A stretch of 64,000 nucleotides of DNA, from contig CAVQCA010000055.1 in assembly GCA_963710815.1 (NCBI GenBank), positions 1 through 64,000 of the forward strand, given 5' to 3'. Both the position numbers and the translations under genes were made by a program. A model generated the notes under the pieces. The model was not told the DNA's origin and ran no database searches. It saw nothing but the letters and a program-made list of their open reading frames with translations. Shown piece by piece: positions 43,429 to 52,520 of this stretch; the first letter of the stretch is position 1; each line of letters starts with the position of its first letter. Source of the DNA: CAVQCA01 sp963710815. Lineage in GTDB: Bacteria > Pseudomonadota > Gammaproteobacteria > UBA9214.

Positions 43429-45270
43429 ATGCCCGAAGACCCATCCACCGCGATTCAGGCGCCCACGGCCACGACGCTCCCGGAGATACCCTCCAACGGT
43501 TACACCTGGCACTGGATCCTGGACCGGGTGCTGGCCCACCGGCGCGAGCTGGTGCTGGCCCACGGGATCGCCCTGGTCGGCGTCATCGCCGCGGTCCCCA
43601 TCCCCCTGGTGATGCCGCTACTGGTCGACGAGGTGCTGCTGCACAAGCCGGGCGCGCTGGTGAGGGCCATGAACGCGGTGTTTCCGGCCGGCTGGCACGG
43701 GCCGGTGCTTTATATCCTGACCGGGCTGGTGATAACACTGCTGCTGCGTGCCACCTCCATCCTGCTCGGCGTCTGGCAGACGCGTGAATTCGCCCTGATC
43801 GCCAGGGACGTGGTTTACCAGATGCGCCGGGCGCTGCTGCAGCGCCTGTCGCGCATATCCATGGCCGAATACGAAACACTCGGCTCCGGCGCGGTGACCT
43901 CGCGCTTCGTCACCGACCTCAACACGATCGACGAGTTCGTCGGCGCCTCGGTCAGCAAGACGCTGGTCGCGGCGCTGCTGCTGGTGGGCGTGAGCACGGT
44001 GCTGCTGTGGATGCACTGGAAACTGGCGCTGGTGATCCTGTGCATGAACCCGGTGGTCATCTATTTCACCGTGGTGGTGGGCAAAAAGGTCAAGACGCTG
44101 AAGAAGCGCGAAAACAGCGCCTTCGAAATCTTCCAGCAATCGCTGGTGGAGACCCTGGACGGCATCCAGCAGATTCGCGCGGCCAACCGCGAACGCCACT
44201 ACCTGCTGCGGGTGATCGATGCGGCGCGCGGCATCCGCACGCATTCGGCGGCGTACTCCTGGAAGAGCGATGCGGCCGGCCGTTTCTCCTTCGGCATCTT
44301 CCAGCTTGGCTTCGACAGCTTCCGCGCGGTCGCGATGCTGATGGTGGTGTTCTCCAATCTCACGATCGGACAGATGATGGCGGTGTTCGGCTATCTCTGG
44401 GTCATGCTCTCACCGGTGCAGGAGGTGCTCAACGTGCAGTATGCCTGGTATGCGGCCGGGGCGGCGCTGGGACGCGTAAACGGTCTGCTCGCCCTGCAAC
44501 AGGAGCCCCGCTATCCCCATGAGATCGACCCCTTCACCGGCAAGACCACCGCGGGCGTGCGCGTGGAGCAGGTAAACTTCGCCTACCGCGCCGGCGAACC
44601 CATCCTCAAGCAGGTCTCGCTCGAGATCGCGGCCGGCGAAAAGGTGGCGCTGGTGGGCGCAAGCGGCGGCGGCAAATCGACCCTGGTGCAGGTCATCCTG
44701 GGCCTCTATCCACCCACCTCGGGACAACTCTATTTCAATGGGGTGCCGGTTACACGCATCGGGCTCGATACGGTGCGCGACAACGTCGCCGTGGTGCTGC
44801 AACATCCGGCGATGTTCAACGACAGCATCCGCGACAACCTGACGCTCGGCGGCGAGGCCGACGAGGTCGCGCTCTGGCAGGCGCTCGAGGTCGCGCAACT
44901 CCGAAACGTCGTCGAGGCCATGCCGCAGGGGCTGGACACCGTCGTCGGCCGGAGAGGCGTACGCCTCTCCGGCGGCCAGCAACAGCGTCTCGCCATCGCG
45001 CGCATGCTGCTCACTGATCCCAAAGTCATCATCCTGGATGAGGCCACCTCGGCGCTCGACACCGAGACCGAGGCGCGGCTGCATGCGGCGCTGCGAGTTC
45101 ATCTGGCCGGGCGCACCCTGATCATCGTCGCGCATCGCCTCTCCGCGGTGCGGCAGGCCGATCGCGTATACGTGTTCGAGGACGGGCAGATCGCCGAGGA
45201 AGGCAGGCACGCGGAGCTAATGCAGGCCGACGGGCTCTACGCCAGCCTGTACCGCAGCGCCCGGCACTGA
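43429..45270 (+). CDS. ABC exporter, membrane and ATPase domains fused (MsbA-like)
   Basis: A 613-aa half-transporter with a type IV (MsbA/HlyB-like) fold. Six membrane helices span about residues 35-325. The nucleotide-binding domain contains Walker A GASGGGKST, signature LSGGQQQRLAIARML, Walker B VIILDEATSALD and H-loop VAHRLSAVRQ. There is no peptidase C39 or cyclic-nucleotide domain at the N-terminus, so it is not a typical bacteriocin exporter. It would work as a homodimer; the cargo (lipid, peptide or drug) cannot be deduced. A perfect TATAAT lies at 43386-43391, 38 bases before the ATG, but no good -35 partner is seen. It stands alone, convergent with exbB-exbD. Confidence 0.9.
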   Translation: MPEDPSTAIQAPTATTLPEIPSNGYTWHWILDRVLAHRRELVLAHGIALVGVIAAVPIPLVMPLLVDEVLLHKPGALVRAMNAVFPAGWHGPVLYILTGLVITLLLRATSILLGVWQTREFALIARDVVYQMRRALLQRLSRISMAEYETLGSGAVTSRFVTDLNTIDEFVGASVSKTLVAALLLVGVSTVLLWMHWKLALVILCMNPVVIYFTVVVGKKVKTLKKRENSAFEIFQQSLVETLDGIQQIRAANRERHYLLRVIDAARGIRTHSAAYSWKSDAAGRFSFGIFQLGFDSFRAVAMLMVVFSNLTIGQMMAVFGYLWVMLSPVQEVLNVQYAWYAAGAALGRVNGLLALQQEPRYPHEIDPFTGKTTAGVRVEQVNFAYRAGEPILKQVSLEIAAGEKVALVGASGGGKSTLVQVILGLYPPTSGQLYFNGVPVTRIGLDTVRDNVAVVLQHPAMFNDSIRDNLTLGGEADEVALWQALEVAQLRNVVEAMPQGLDTVVGRRGVRLSGGQQQRLAIARMLLTDPKVIILDEATSALDTETEARLHAALRVHLAGRTLIIVAHRLSAVRQADRVYVFEDGQIAEEGRHAELMQADGLYASLYRSARH

Positions 45271-45321
45271 GGGTCGCGCGCGATCAGCGGTGCGATTGGC
45301 CGGATTTGGGTTGACCCGTTT

Positions 45322-45759
45322 TCAGGGTTTCCCGCCCTTCGACTCCCACTGGGCGGCGATGGTGATATGGACCAGCCCGACCTGGCGCGCCGCATCCATG
45401 GCCGTCACCACGGCCTGTGTCGGCGTCTTGGCATCGGCGCTGATTACCACGATCATCTCCTTGTTACCTCCGCTGACCTTCTCCAGTGCGCGCTTGACGG
45501 TGTCGACTTCCCTGTTCACCACTTCCTGGCGGTTCACATAGAAGTTCCCGTCCTCATCGATGGTGATATCGAGTGTCTTCTCCTCCGTATCGGGCAGTTT
45601 CTGTTGCGAGGCTTCGGGGAGATTGATGGAAATATCCGCCGTGTGCTTGAACGTCGTGGCCAGCATGAAGAAAATCAGCAGCATGAGCAGAATGTCTATG
45701 AGCGGGATCAACATGATCTCGGGCTCATTCTCATTACGGAGTCGCGGGCGCAGGTTCAC
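45322..45759 (-). CDS. exbD: ExbD/TolR-family proton-channel subunit
   Basis: A 145-aa protein with a single membrane helix near the N-terminus (IMLIPLIDILLMLLIFFMLA) that holds the essential aspartate in LIDILL, and a periplasmic domain whose conserved ADAKTPTQAVVTAMDAA motif is typical of ExbD. With ExbB it uses the proton gradient to power TonB-like partners. Its start overlaps the exbB stop by 4 bases. There is no tonB, tolA or receptor gene nearby, so which machine it serves is open. Confidence 0.9.
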   Translation of the reverse strand: MNLRPRLRNENEPEIMLIPLIDILLMLLIFFMLATTFKHTADISINLPEASQQKLPDTEEKTLDITIDEDGNFYVNRQEVVNREVDTVKRALEKVSGGNKEMIVVISADAKTPTQAVVTAMDAARQVGLVHITIAAQWESKGGKP

Positions 45760-46436
45760 TTCTTGGCCACCACCGATTCGCGCAACGGGGACTGCGCCAG
45801 CCCCTGTTTCTGAGCAGACGCAACCTCGCGTTCCCGCTCACCCTGCAGTACCTCCACCATCTTGATCGCCTCCTGCTCCATCAACATGGCGATTTCATCG
45901 ACCAGGCCCTGGAAATAGCGATAGAAAATCAGCGAAGGGATCGCCACCACCAGTCCGGAAGCGGTCGCGATCATGATTTTCGAGATGCCGGCGCCGAGCG
46001 CCTGCGGATTGCCGACGCCGTGGGTGGTCATGCTGGAGAATACCTCCATCAGACCGACCACCGAACCGAGCAGTCCGAGCAGTGGCGCCACCGCGGCGAT
46101 GGTGCCCAGGGTATTGAGAAAGCGTTCCATCTCATGCACTTCCAGGCGCCCCGCATCCTCGATGCTCTCCTTCATCACGGCGCGGCTGTGGTGCCGGTTT
46201 GCGAGACCCGCGGCGAGTACGCGCCCGAGCGGCGAACTTTCCCGCAAGGTGTTGATCGACTCTCTCGTCAGTTCGTTCCGCTTGTACCAGGTCCAGATCT
46301 GCGCCACGACGTATTTGGGAAGTATCCTGCCGCGACGCAGCGCCCAGAAGCGCTCGGTGATGATGGCGATGGAAATAACCGAACAGAGGATGAGCGGCCA
46401 CATGAGCCATCCACCCGCTTTGATGATTTCATACAC
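45756..46436 (-). CDS. exbB: MotA/TolQ/ExbB-family proton-channel protein
   Basis: A 226-aa protein with three membrane helices (about residues 8-30, 115-140 and 155-180) and the family block LGLLGSVVGLMEVFSSM and ISKIMIATASGLVVAIPSLIFYRYF. It forms the ring around the ExbD helices in the inner membrane. The charged cytoplasmic segment with RLEVHEMERFLNTLGTIAAVAP precedes the second helix. It is the first gene of a two-gene operon with exbD. Upstream lies only repeat DNA, so its promoter must be within or next to the nested elements at 46450-46600. Confidence 0.9.
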   Translation of the reverse strand: MYEIIKAGGWLMWPLILCSVISIAIITERFWALRRGRILPKYVVAQIWTWYKRNELTRESINTLRESSPLGRVLAAGLANRHHSRAVMKESIEDAGRLEVHEMERFLNTLGTIAAVAPLLGLLGSVVGLMEVFSSMTTHGVGNPQALGAGISKIMIATASGLVVAIPSLIFYRYFQGLVDEIAMLMEQEAIKMVEVLQGEREREVASAQKQGLAQSPLRESVVAKK

Positions 46437-46560
46437 GGTGGTGTTCCTTGGTTAAACGTCAGTGGGGATATTGGAGGTTGCGACACTGTAACAAACTCCC
46501 TCTGGCGCGGAAAGCCGCCCGGGTGCATTGAAACCCTGGAGTGTCCACCTGAAAAAAATC

Positions 46561-46804
46561 AAACTCACCGCAAAGACGCAAAGAACGCAAAGTCATTCGA
46601 TTGTTGAATGGCTATTGGGTAAGGCCAAAACCCGATAAATAGCCACAGAAGTACACGGAATATGGTCTCTTCTTTCCGTGTCTTCCGTGTGCTTCCGTGG
46701 CCATTTGGATGCCATTCGGTATGACATGCCTTATTCAAGTGCCATTGGTTTGATTGTTTTCATTAAGGAACTTCTCTGCGTTCTTTGCGTCTTTGCGGTG
46801 AAAA
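46561..46804. repeat. Family A palindromic repeat, copy 2, split by a family B element
   Basis: The left arm (ACTCACCGCAAAGACGCAAA and on, 46563-46593) and the right arm (TCTGCGTTCTTTGCGTCTTT and on, 46774-46804) match family A copies elsewhere. The loop (TTTGATTGTTTTCATTAAGG at 46749-46768) is separated from the left arm by the 143-bp family B insertion and a duplicated TTYGATTGTT. The intact unit would be about 90 bp. This fills most of the gene-free gap between exbB and pgm. Confidence 0.8.
46606..46748. mobile_element. Family B palindromic MITE-like element, copy 2, inside a family A repeat
   Basis: The 143-bp element begins GAATGGCTATTGGGTAAGG and ends CCTTATTCAAGTGCCATTGG, with inner arms TAGCCACAGAAGTACACGG and TCTTCCGTGTGCTTCCGTGG. 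Flanking TTCGATTGTT (46596-46605) and TTTGATTGTT (46749-46758) form a 10-bp target duplication with one mismatch; the site is the loop of a family A repeat. The length and duplication size equal those of copy 1 at 43108. Confidence 0.82.
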
Positions 46805-46830
46805 GCAGAAACCACCTTTCTCGCCCGTTT

Positions 46831-48471
46831 CTACGCCAGCGCCTGGGTGAGGATCTCCTGCGCCTGGGCGACGATGGCATCGAGATGCGCCGCGTCGCTG
46901 AAGCTCTCGGCGTAGAGCTTGTAGACGTTCTCGGTGCCGGAAGGACGCGCGGCGAACCAGCCGCCGGTGGAGACCACCTTGAGCCCGCCGATGTCGGCGT
47001 CGTTGCCGGGGGCGCGGGTGAGCTTGTCGGTGATCGGGTCGCCCGCGAGCGTCGTGGCACTGACGGCCTCGGGCAGCAGTTTGCGGAAGGCCGCCTTCTG
47101 CGCTGGGCTGGCGGGTGCGTCGATGCGGGTGTAGCACGGCGTTCCGAACTGCTCGGTGAGCCCACGGTAATACTCGCCGGGATCCTTGCCGGTCACGGCG
47201 CGGATCTCGGCGGCGAGCAGGCCGAGGATGATGCCGTCCTTGTCGGTAGTCCACACGCTGCCGTCGCGCCGCAGGAAGCTCGCGCCGGCGCTCTCCTCCC
47301 CGCCGAAGCACAGCGTGCCTGCAAACAGGCCGGGGGAGAACCACTTGAAACCGACCGGCACCTCGTAGACCGTCCTTCCCAGCGCCGTCACCACACGGTC
47401 GATGATCGCGCTGCTCACCAGCGTCTTGCCCACCGCCGCGGACGCGGGCCACTCCGGGCGGTGGCGGATCAGGTAATCGATGGCCACGGCAAGATAATGA
47501 TTGGGGTTCATCAGACCCTGCGAGGGCGTCACGATGCCGTGGCGGTCGGCATCGGCGTCGTTGCCCCAGGCGATGTCGAAACGGTCCTTGAGCTTGACCA
47601 GGTTGGCCATGGCGTAGGGGCTCGAGCAGTCCATGCGAATCTTGCCATCGTGGTCGAGCGTCATGAAGCCGAAGGTTGGATCGACACGGGGGTTGACCAC
47701 CGTGAGGTCGAGACCATAGTGCGCGGCGATGCGCGGCCAGTAGGCCACGGCCGCGCCGCCGAGTGGGTCGACGCCGATGGACAGACCGGCCGAGCGCACC
47801 GCGTCCATATCGACAACATTGCCGAGATCGGCGACGTAAGGTTCGACCAGGTCCTCCTGGTGCAGGGACGCCGACTGGATCGCGGCGTCATAACTCAGAC
47901 GCTTGACCCCGGCGTTGCCGGCGCCCAGCAGGTCGTTGGCGCGATCCTGGATCCAGCCGGTGACGTCGGTGTCGGCCGGGCCGCCGTGTGGCGGGTTGTA
48001 CTTGATGCCGCCGTCGGCCGGCGGGTTGTGCGAGGGTGTCACCACCACGCCGTCCGCGCGGCGCGCGCCATGGTCGCGGTTGTACACCAGGATGGCGCGC
48101 GAGATAGTCGGCGTCGGCGTAAAACCGTCGTCGGCCTGGATCACCGTCTCCACTCCGTTGGCGGCGAGCACCTCGATCGCATCGCACTGCGCCGGACCCG
48201 AGAGCGCGTGGGTGTCCTTGCCGAGATACAGCGGACCGTCGATGCCCTGCGCCTGGCGGTAGTCGCAGATCGCCTGGGTAATGGCGAGGATGTGGTCACG
48301 GTTGAAACTGCCGTGCAGTGCGCTGCCGCGGTGGCCGCTGGTGCCGAAACTCACCCGCTGATTGGGGTCCTGCATATCCGGCGTGCGTTCCCGGTAGTCA
48401 CGCTCGAGCGCTTCGACGTCGATCAGGCTGTCGGCGGGTGCGGGCTGCCCCGCCAGTGGGTGTATTGCCAT
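46831..48471 (-). CDS. pgm: Phosphoglucomutase (alpha-D-glucose phosphate specific)
   Basis: It interconverts glucose 1-phosphate and glucose 6-phosphate. From ATG 48471 it is 546 aa, the length of E. coli Pgm, with an AAGGAG ribosome binding site seven bases upstream. The phosphoserine loop is VTPSHNPPADGG (S147), the metal loop DADADRHG, the sugar-specificity loop GGEESAGASF, and the phosphate-binding loop ARPSGTENVYK. All four active-site loops are present. It links glycogen and exopolysaccharide or UDP-glucose synthesis to glycolysis. It stands alone between the nested repeats and the OYE gene. Confidence 0.95.
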   Translation of the reverse strand: MAIHPLAGQPAPADSLIDVEALERDYRERTPDMQDPNQRVSFGTSGHRGSALHGSFNRDHILAITQAICDYRQAQGIDGPLYLGKDTHALSGPAQCDAIEVLAANGVETVIQADDGFTPTPTISRAILVYNRDHGARRADGVVVTPSHNPPADGGIKYNPPHGGPADTDVTGWIQDRANDLLGAGNAGVKRLSYDAAIQSASLHQEDLVEPYVADLGNVVDMDAVRSAGLSIGVDPLGGAAVAYWPRIAAHYGLDLTVVNPRVDPTFGFMTLDHDGKIRMDCSSPYAMANLVKLKDRFDIAWGNDADADRHGIVTPSQGLMNPNHYLAVAIDYLIRHRPEWPASAAVGKTLVSSAIIDRVVTALGRTVYEVPVGFKWFSPGLFAGTLCFGGEESAGASFLRRDGSVWTTDKDGIILGLLAAEIRAVTGKDPGEYYRGLTEQFGTPCYTRIDAPASPAQKAAFRKLLPEAVSATTLAGDPITDKLTRAPGNDADIGGLKVVSTGGWFAARPSGTENVYKLYAESFSDAAHLDAIVAQAQEILTQALA

Positions 48472-48612
48472 GGGTTGACTCCTTGTTGTTTGTCGAGGTG
48501 GCTGTGTCGAATAACCGACGCAATCGAAAACCATGCGTGGCGTTGTTCAACCAGCCGTGTTCAGAGACGCCTCACTGCACAATCAATACCGGGCCGCCGG
48601 CCAGGCGACCGC

Positions 48613-49716
48613 CTATTGCACATCCAGAAACGGATAGTCCGTATAGCCATGCTCATCCCCGCCGTAGAACGTGGCGGGATCGGGTGCATTGAGTGGCGCA
48701 TCGCGCGCGAAGCGCTCCGGCAGGTCCGGGTTGGCGATATACAGCTCGCCGAAGGCAACCAGGTCGGCCGCCCCGCTGGCCAGCGCCGCGTTGGCGCGCG
48801 CCTTGTCATAACGATAATTGGTCATGTAGAGCCCGTACCAGAGTTCTCGCAGCCGGCCGAGGTCGAAGGCCGGGCCCGCTGTCCCCGGAGCGTCCTGCCC
48901 CATTTCGGTGACATGCAGGTAGGCGAGATCGAAATCGTTGAGCTGTTCCACCGCATAGCAGAACGTCATCTCCGGATTGGAATCCCGCATGTCATTGAAC
49001 GGTTGCAGCGGCGAAAGGCGTATGCCGACGCGCTCGGCACCCCATACCGCGGTCACCGCATCAGTAACCTCCATCAGCAGGCGGGTGCGGTTCTGCAGGG
49101 AACCGCCGTAGGCATCATCGCGCCGGTTGGTGCCGTCGCGCAGGAACTGATCCAGCAGGTAACCGTTGGCCGCGTGGATCTCGACGCCGTCGAAGCCGGC
49201 GCGCAGGGCATTTTCCGCCGCCTGGCGGTATTGCTCGATAATCCCGGGGATCTCCGCGAGTTCCAGCGCGCGAGGCGTCACGAAGGGCTGTGGACCCGAG
49301 TAGGTCATGGCCTCGCCCGCCGGCCGGATGGCCGAAGGCGCCACGGGTAACTCGCCTTCGGGCAGCAGGGAGGGATGGGAGATACGCCCGACGTGCCAGA
49401 GTTGCAGGAAGATGCGCCCGCCCCGCTCGTGCACGGCCCGGGTGACGCCCTGCCAGCCTACCACCTGCGCCTCCGTATGGATGCCCGGCGTGGCCGGATA
49501 CCCGTGTCCCAGGGGGCTGACGGGTGAAGCCTCGGTGAGGATCAAACCGGCCGAGGCCCGCTGTACGTAGTAGGTCACATTCATCTCCCGCGGGACATCG
49601 CCCGGTCCGGCGCGGTTGCGCGTCAACGGCGCCATGACGATGCGGTTCGGGAGCATCAGCGGCCCGACCTTGATCGGTGTAAACAGGTCCACCTTCGGGT
49701 TGTCTGGGGAAGTCAT
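48613..49716 (-). CDS. nemA: Old Yellow Enzyme family NADH:flavin oxidoreductase (alkene reductase)
   Basis: A 367-aa TIM-barrel flavoprotein that reduces activated C=C bonds, nitro esters or maleimide-type electrophiles with NAD(P)H. The FMN/active-site motif HAANGYLLDQFLRDGTNRRDD carries the His/Asn pair that binds the substrate carbonyl, and LPNRIVMAPLTRNRA is the conserved N-terminal FMN loop. It matches NemA-type enzymes in length and pattern. No NemR-type repressor is adjacent, so regulation may differ from E. coli; the symbol is by family likeness. Confidence 0.9.
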   Translation of the reverse strand: MTSPDNPKVDLFTPIKVGPLMLPNRIVMAPLTRNRAGPGDVPREMNVTYYVQRASAGLILTEASPVSPLGHGYPATPGIHTEAQVVGWQGVTRAVHERGGRIFLQLWHVGRISHPSLLPEGELPVAPSAIRPAGEAMTYSGPQPFVTPRALELAEIPGIIEQYRQAAENALRAGFDGVEIHAANGYLLDQFLRDGTNRRDDAYGGSLQNRTRLLMEVTDAVTAVWGAERVGIRLSPLQPFNDMRDSNPEMTFCYAVEQLNDFDLAYLHVTEMGQDAPGTAGPAFDLGRLRELWYGLYMTNYRYDKARANAALASGAADLVAFGELYIANPDLPERFARDAPLNAPDPATFYGGDEHGYTDYPFLDVQ

Positions 49717-49740
49717 GGAATAAGGTCCCTGGTTATGTGA

Positions 49741-50421
49741 TCAGTCGAGGTCGATCTCGCGGAAATCGCGCGCCTGGCGGTAGGCGGCCTGCGGATCGGG
49801 GGAGTCGTCGCGTACCAGCCACACGGTCCGGCAACCCGCGGCGGCGGCCGCGTCGAGTTCGGCCTTCACGTCCGAGAGAAACAGGATCTCCACCGGCGCA
49901 ACGCCGATGGCCGCGGCGATGGCGCGGTACGAGCCGGCGTCCAGCTTGCCGCCCACGGTCGTGTCGAAGTAACCGTCGAACAGCGGCGTCAGGTCACCGA
50001 ATGCGGTATGGGCGAACAGCAGCTTCTGCGCCTGCACCGAACCCGAGGAATAAACGTAGAGGACGAGACCGCGCGAATGCCAGTCGCGCAGCACCTGCTC
50101 CGCGTCCGCGTAGATGTGCCCCTGAAAATCGCCGTTGCGGTAGCCGTTCTCCCAGATCATGCCCTGCAGGGCCTTGAGCGGGGTGATCTTGCGGTCCTGG
50201 TCGATCCAGGCGATGAGCCGGTCGATCACCGCTTCCTGCGACAGCGCCGGATCGCCCGCCTCCCGGCACGCCGCATCGAGTTGCGCAACCACGTCGTGGT
50301 CCTGCGCATGATCGCGCACGAACGCCGCCAGGTGGGCGCGGGCATAGGGAAACAGCACGTCCTTGACGAAAGACAGCGACGAGGTCGTTCCCTCGATGTC
50401 AGTGAGGACCGCCCTGATCAC
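49741..50421 (-). CDS. mtnC: Enolase-phosphatase E1 (methionine salvage)
   Basis: A HAD-superfamily enzyme that enolises and dephosphorylates 2,3-diketo-5-methylthiopentyl-1-phosphate to the acireductone. The 226-aa product begins at a GTG (50421) overlapping the mtnD stop as GTGA. The metal/nucleophile motif is TDIEGTTSS (D8, E10 in the E1 variant of DxD), with SSGSVQAQKLLFAHT as motif II and LFLSDVKAELDAAAAAG as motif III. The frame extends upstream over mtnD, but those residues are not protein-like. It is the third gene of mtnB-mtnD-mtnC. Confidence 0.93.
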   Translation of the reverse strand: MIRAVLTDIEGTTSSLSFVKDVLFPYARAHLAAFVRDHAQDHDVVAQLDAACREAGDPALSQEAVIDRLIAWIDQDRKITPLKALQGMIWENGYRNGDFQGHIYADAEQVLRDWHSRGLVLYVYSSGSVQAQKLLFAHTAFGDLTPLFDGYFDTTVGGKLDAGSYRAIAAAIGVAPVEILFLSDVKAELDAAAAAGCRTVWLVRDDSPDPQAAYRQARDFREIDLD

Positions 50422-50975
50422 GCGCGCGCCGCCACGTAGGCATCGAAATCCGGAAAGCGGTTCGCGATGTCGCTGCCGGTGAAATCGCCCAGCCAGCCAT
50501 CCGGCGTGGTGAAGAAGCGGATGCACGTGAAGCGGGGATTCGCGCCCATGTCGAACCAGTGCGTGGTGTTGGCGGGTACGCTGATCAGGTCGCCCTGCTC
50601 GCACAACACCAGAACGACCTGCCCGTCCACGTGCAGGTAGAACAGGCCGCGGCCATCGACGAAGAAGCGGACCTCGAAGTCCTCATGGGTGTGTTCGGCC
50701 AGGAACTTGCGCCGCAGCATTGCCTTGTCGGGGTGATCGGGGCTCAGGTTCACCACGTCGACCGAGAGGAATCCGTGGTCGGTGTTGAGCCGTTCGATCT
50801 CGTCCCGGTAAGCCTCCAGCACCTCATCCTGAGCGGCGTCCGTCGCCAGCGGACGGTTCGCCTGCCAGCGCTCGTACAGCACGCCGATGCTGCCCAGCGT
50901 CTCCGCGATCACCGCCGGGTCGGTCGTGGTATGCCCTTCCCTGCCGTCGCTGTTATACATCGTCAGTGTGGTCAT
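50418..50975 (-). CDS. mtnD: Acireductone dioxygenase
   Basis: A cupin enzyme that oxidises the acireductone of the methionine salvage pathway to the 2-keto acid precursor of methionine (Fe form) or to off-pathway products (Ni form). The 185-aa product holds the metal ligands H95, H97, E101 in EHTHEDFEVRFF and H139 in ANTTHWFDMG. It overlaps mtnB upstream (ATGA) and mtnC downstream (GTGA), so the three are translationally coupled. Its place immediately after mtnB and before mtnC follows the common proteobacterial order. Confidence 0.95.
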   Translation of the reverse strand: MTTLTMYNSDGREGHTTTDPAVIAETLGSIGVLYERWQANRPLATDAAQDEVLEAYRDEIERLNTDHGFLSVDVVNLSPDHPDKAMLRRKFLAEHTHEDFEVRFFVDGRGLFYLHVDGQVVLVLCEQGDLISVPANTTHWFDMGANPRFTCIRFFTTPDGWLGDFTGSDIANRFPDFDAYVAARA

Positions 50976-51595
50976 AAGCGTGACATTCCTCCCGCCCGCA
51001 GTTCACAGTCAAACAGAAACTCGAAGGCCTCGACGTGGCGCAGTGCGTCATCCACGGTGGCGCCCCAGGTGTAGAAGCCGTGGCCACCGATCAGGTAGCC
51101 GTGCACCGGCCCGTCATGGCGCGCCATCCATGCGTCCACCTCCTCCGCCAGCGCCGGGATATCCTGGCGGTTGGCGAATACCGGCACCGTCACCGCGCAC
51201 TCGTGGGTGTCCACGCCGGGAAAGGCCTTGAGCAGTTCGTAGTCACTCAGCACCAGGTGATCACGACGCCCGCGAGAGAGCAGTGTGGCATTGACCGAAT
51301 GGGGATGCAGCACCGCCGCGGCGTCGGGGAAGCGGCGATAGATCTGCAGGTGCAGGCCGGTCTCCGCCGATGGCCGGCGCCCGTCGAGGGAATGCCCGGC
51401 GGCGTCGATGAGCATGATGTCATCGACCGTCAGGCGGCCCTTGTGCCGACCGGAAACAGTGATGGCGAGGCGCCCGTCGGTGAGCCGCGCCGAGAGATTT
51501 CCGCTGGTCGCAGGCACCATGCCAAGTTGATACAGCGTACGCCCGGCCTCGATCAGTTCCGCCGCGCGCTGTTCGAATTCATTGACACCGATCAT
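50972..51595 (-). CDS. mtnB: Methylthioribulose-1-phosphate dehydratase
   Basis: A class II aldolase-like zinc enzyme that dehydrates methylthioribulose-1-phosphate. The 207-aa product begins at ATG 51595 (MIGVNEFEQRAAELI). Substrate and metal motifs are ATSGNLSARL, VLHPHSVNATLLSR (zinc histidines) and GHGFYTWGATVDDALRHVE. The mtnA (isomerase), mtnP/mtnN and transaminase steps are not in the window. It leads the mtnBDC operon. The 200 bases between it and the divergent nitroreductase gene must hold the promoters. Confidence 0.94.
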   Translation of the reverse strand: MIGVNEFEQRAAELIEAGRTLYQLGMVPATSGNLSARLTDGRLAITVSGRHKGRLTVDDIMLIDAAGHSLDGRRPSAETGLHLQIYRRFPDAAAVLHPHSVNATLLSRGRRDHLVLSDYELLKAFPGVDTHECAVTVPVFANRQDIPALAEEVDAWMARHDGPVHGYLIGGHGFYTWGATVDDALRHVEAFEFLFDCELRAGGMSRL

Positions 51596-51796
51596 TTCGG
51601 GTACTGCACGTCCATCACAAAGGACGACGAATATACCACAACCCGCGAGGACGGCCGGCACCCCGCTCCCGGAACATCCGCAGGAACGGCAACCGGACAT
51701 CAACACCCGCCCTGAATCCGACAGACTCCCGGGTTTCTGCAAATGGATTTCAACCCGGTGGTAGTTTATGCTTCGATCACATCACAGGGAGCGATC

Positions 51797-52393
51797 ATGA
51801 ACAACCAGCGAGTGACCGACGATTGTCTCGATATCCTGTTTCGCAATGGCCGTTCGCATAATTTCTGGCTCGACCGGCCGGTGAGTGACGCACAGCTGCG
51901 CGAGCTCTACGAGCTCATGAAATGGGGCCCGACGAGCGCCAACACCTGTCCGGCGCGCCTGCTCTTCCTGCGCACGCGTGAGGCGAAGGAGCGCCTGCGG
52001 CCCTGCCTCGACCCCGGCAACGTGGAGAAATCCATGAGCGCGCCGGTGGTGGCTGTCATCGGCATGGACATGGAATTCCATCTGCAGCTCGGCAAGCTTT
52101 TCCCGCACAACCAGGAGGCGCCCTCCTGGTTCGCGGGCAAGCCCGCGAAGATCGAGGAAACCGCCTTTCGCAACGGTTCGCTGCAGGGCGCGTATTTCCT
52201 GCTGGCGTCACGCGCCATCGGCCTCGATTGCGGACCGATGTCGGGTTTTGATCGCGCGCGGCTCGATGCCGAATTCTTTCCCGAGGGCACGATCAGGTCC
52301 AACTTCCTCTGCGCGCTCGGTTATGCCGATCATGAGAAGCTGTTCCCGCGCGGCCCGAGGCTCGACTTCGACGAGGCCTGCCGGCTTTTGTAA
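51797..52393 (+). CDS. Nitroreductase-family protein, RutE/HadB type
   Basis: A 198-aa FMN-dependent nitroreductase-fold protein. The pattern FRNGRSHNFWLDRPVSDAQL, LYELMKWGPTSANTCPARLL and the late GLDCGPMSGFDRARLDAEFF matches the malonic-semialdehyde reductase (RutE) branch. RutE removes toxic 3-oxopropionate made in uracil breakdown, but no other rut gene is near, so a general aldehyde or enone reductase is possible. A GGGAG ribosome binding site precedes ATG 51797. It is divergent from mtnB. Confidence 0.88.
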   Translation: MNNQRVTDDCLDILFRNGRSHNFWLDRPVSDAQLRELYELMKWGPTSANTCPARLLFLRTREAKERLRPCLDPGNVEKSMSAPVVAVIGMDMEFHLQLGKLFPHNQEAPSWFAGKPAKIEETAFRNGSLQGAYFLLASRAIGLDCGPMSGFDRARLDAEFFPEGTIRSNFLCALGYADHEKLFPRGPRLDFDEACRLL

Positions 52394-52520
52394 CGGCACG
52401 GCGAGGCCTCCACAAGGGTGGGACGAACAGTGGACCGTCAGCAGGCTAGCCGGCGACATGACCACAGGAAAGATTGACGCTCGGGAAGCGGTTGACGGTC
52501 AAACAGCGCCGCATGGCCCT

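Noticed and set aside
46561..46804. Short CGCAAAG direct repeats that could suggest a CRISPR-like array
   Set aside because: The units are 8-9 bases within palindromic arms, with no spacers and no cas genes; they are dispersed repeats.
46678..49350. An 890-codon plus-strand frame over pgm and the OYE gene
   Set aside because: It is the complement of two well-supported enzymes on the minus strand. There is no domain or start signal, and it begins inside a repeat.
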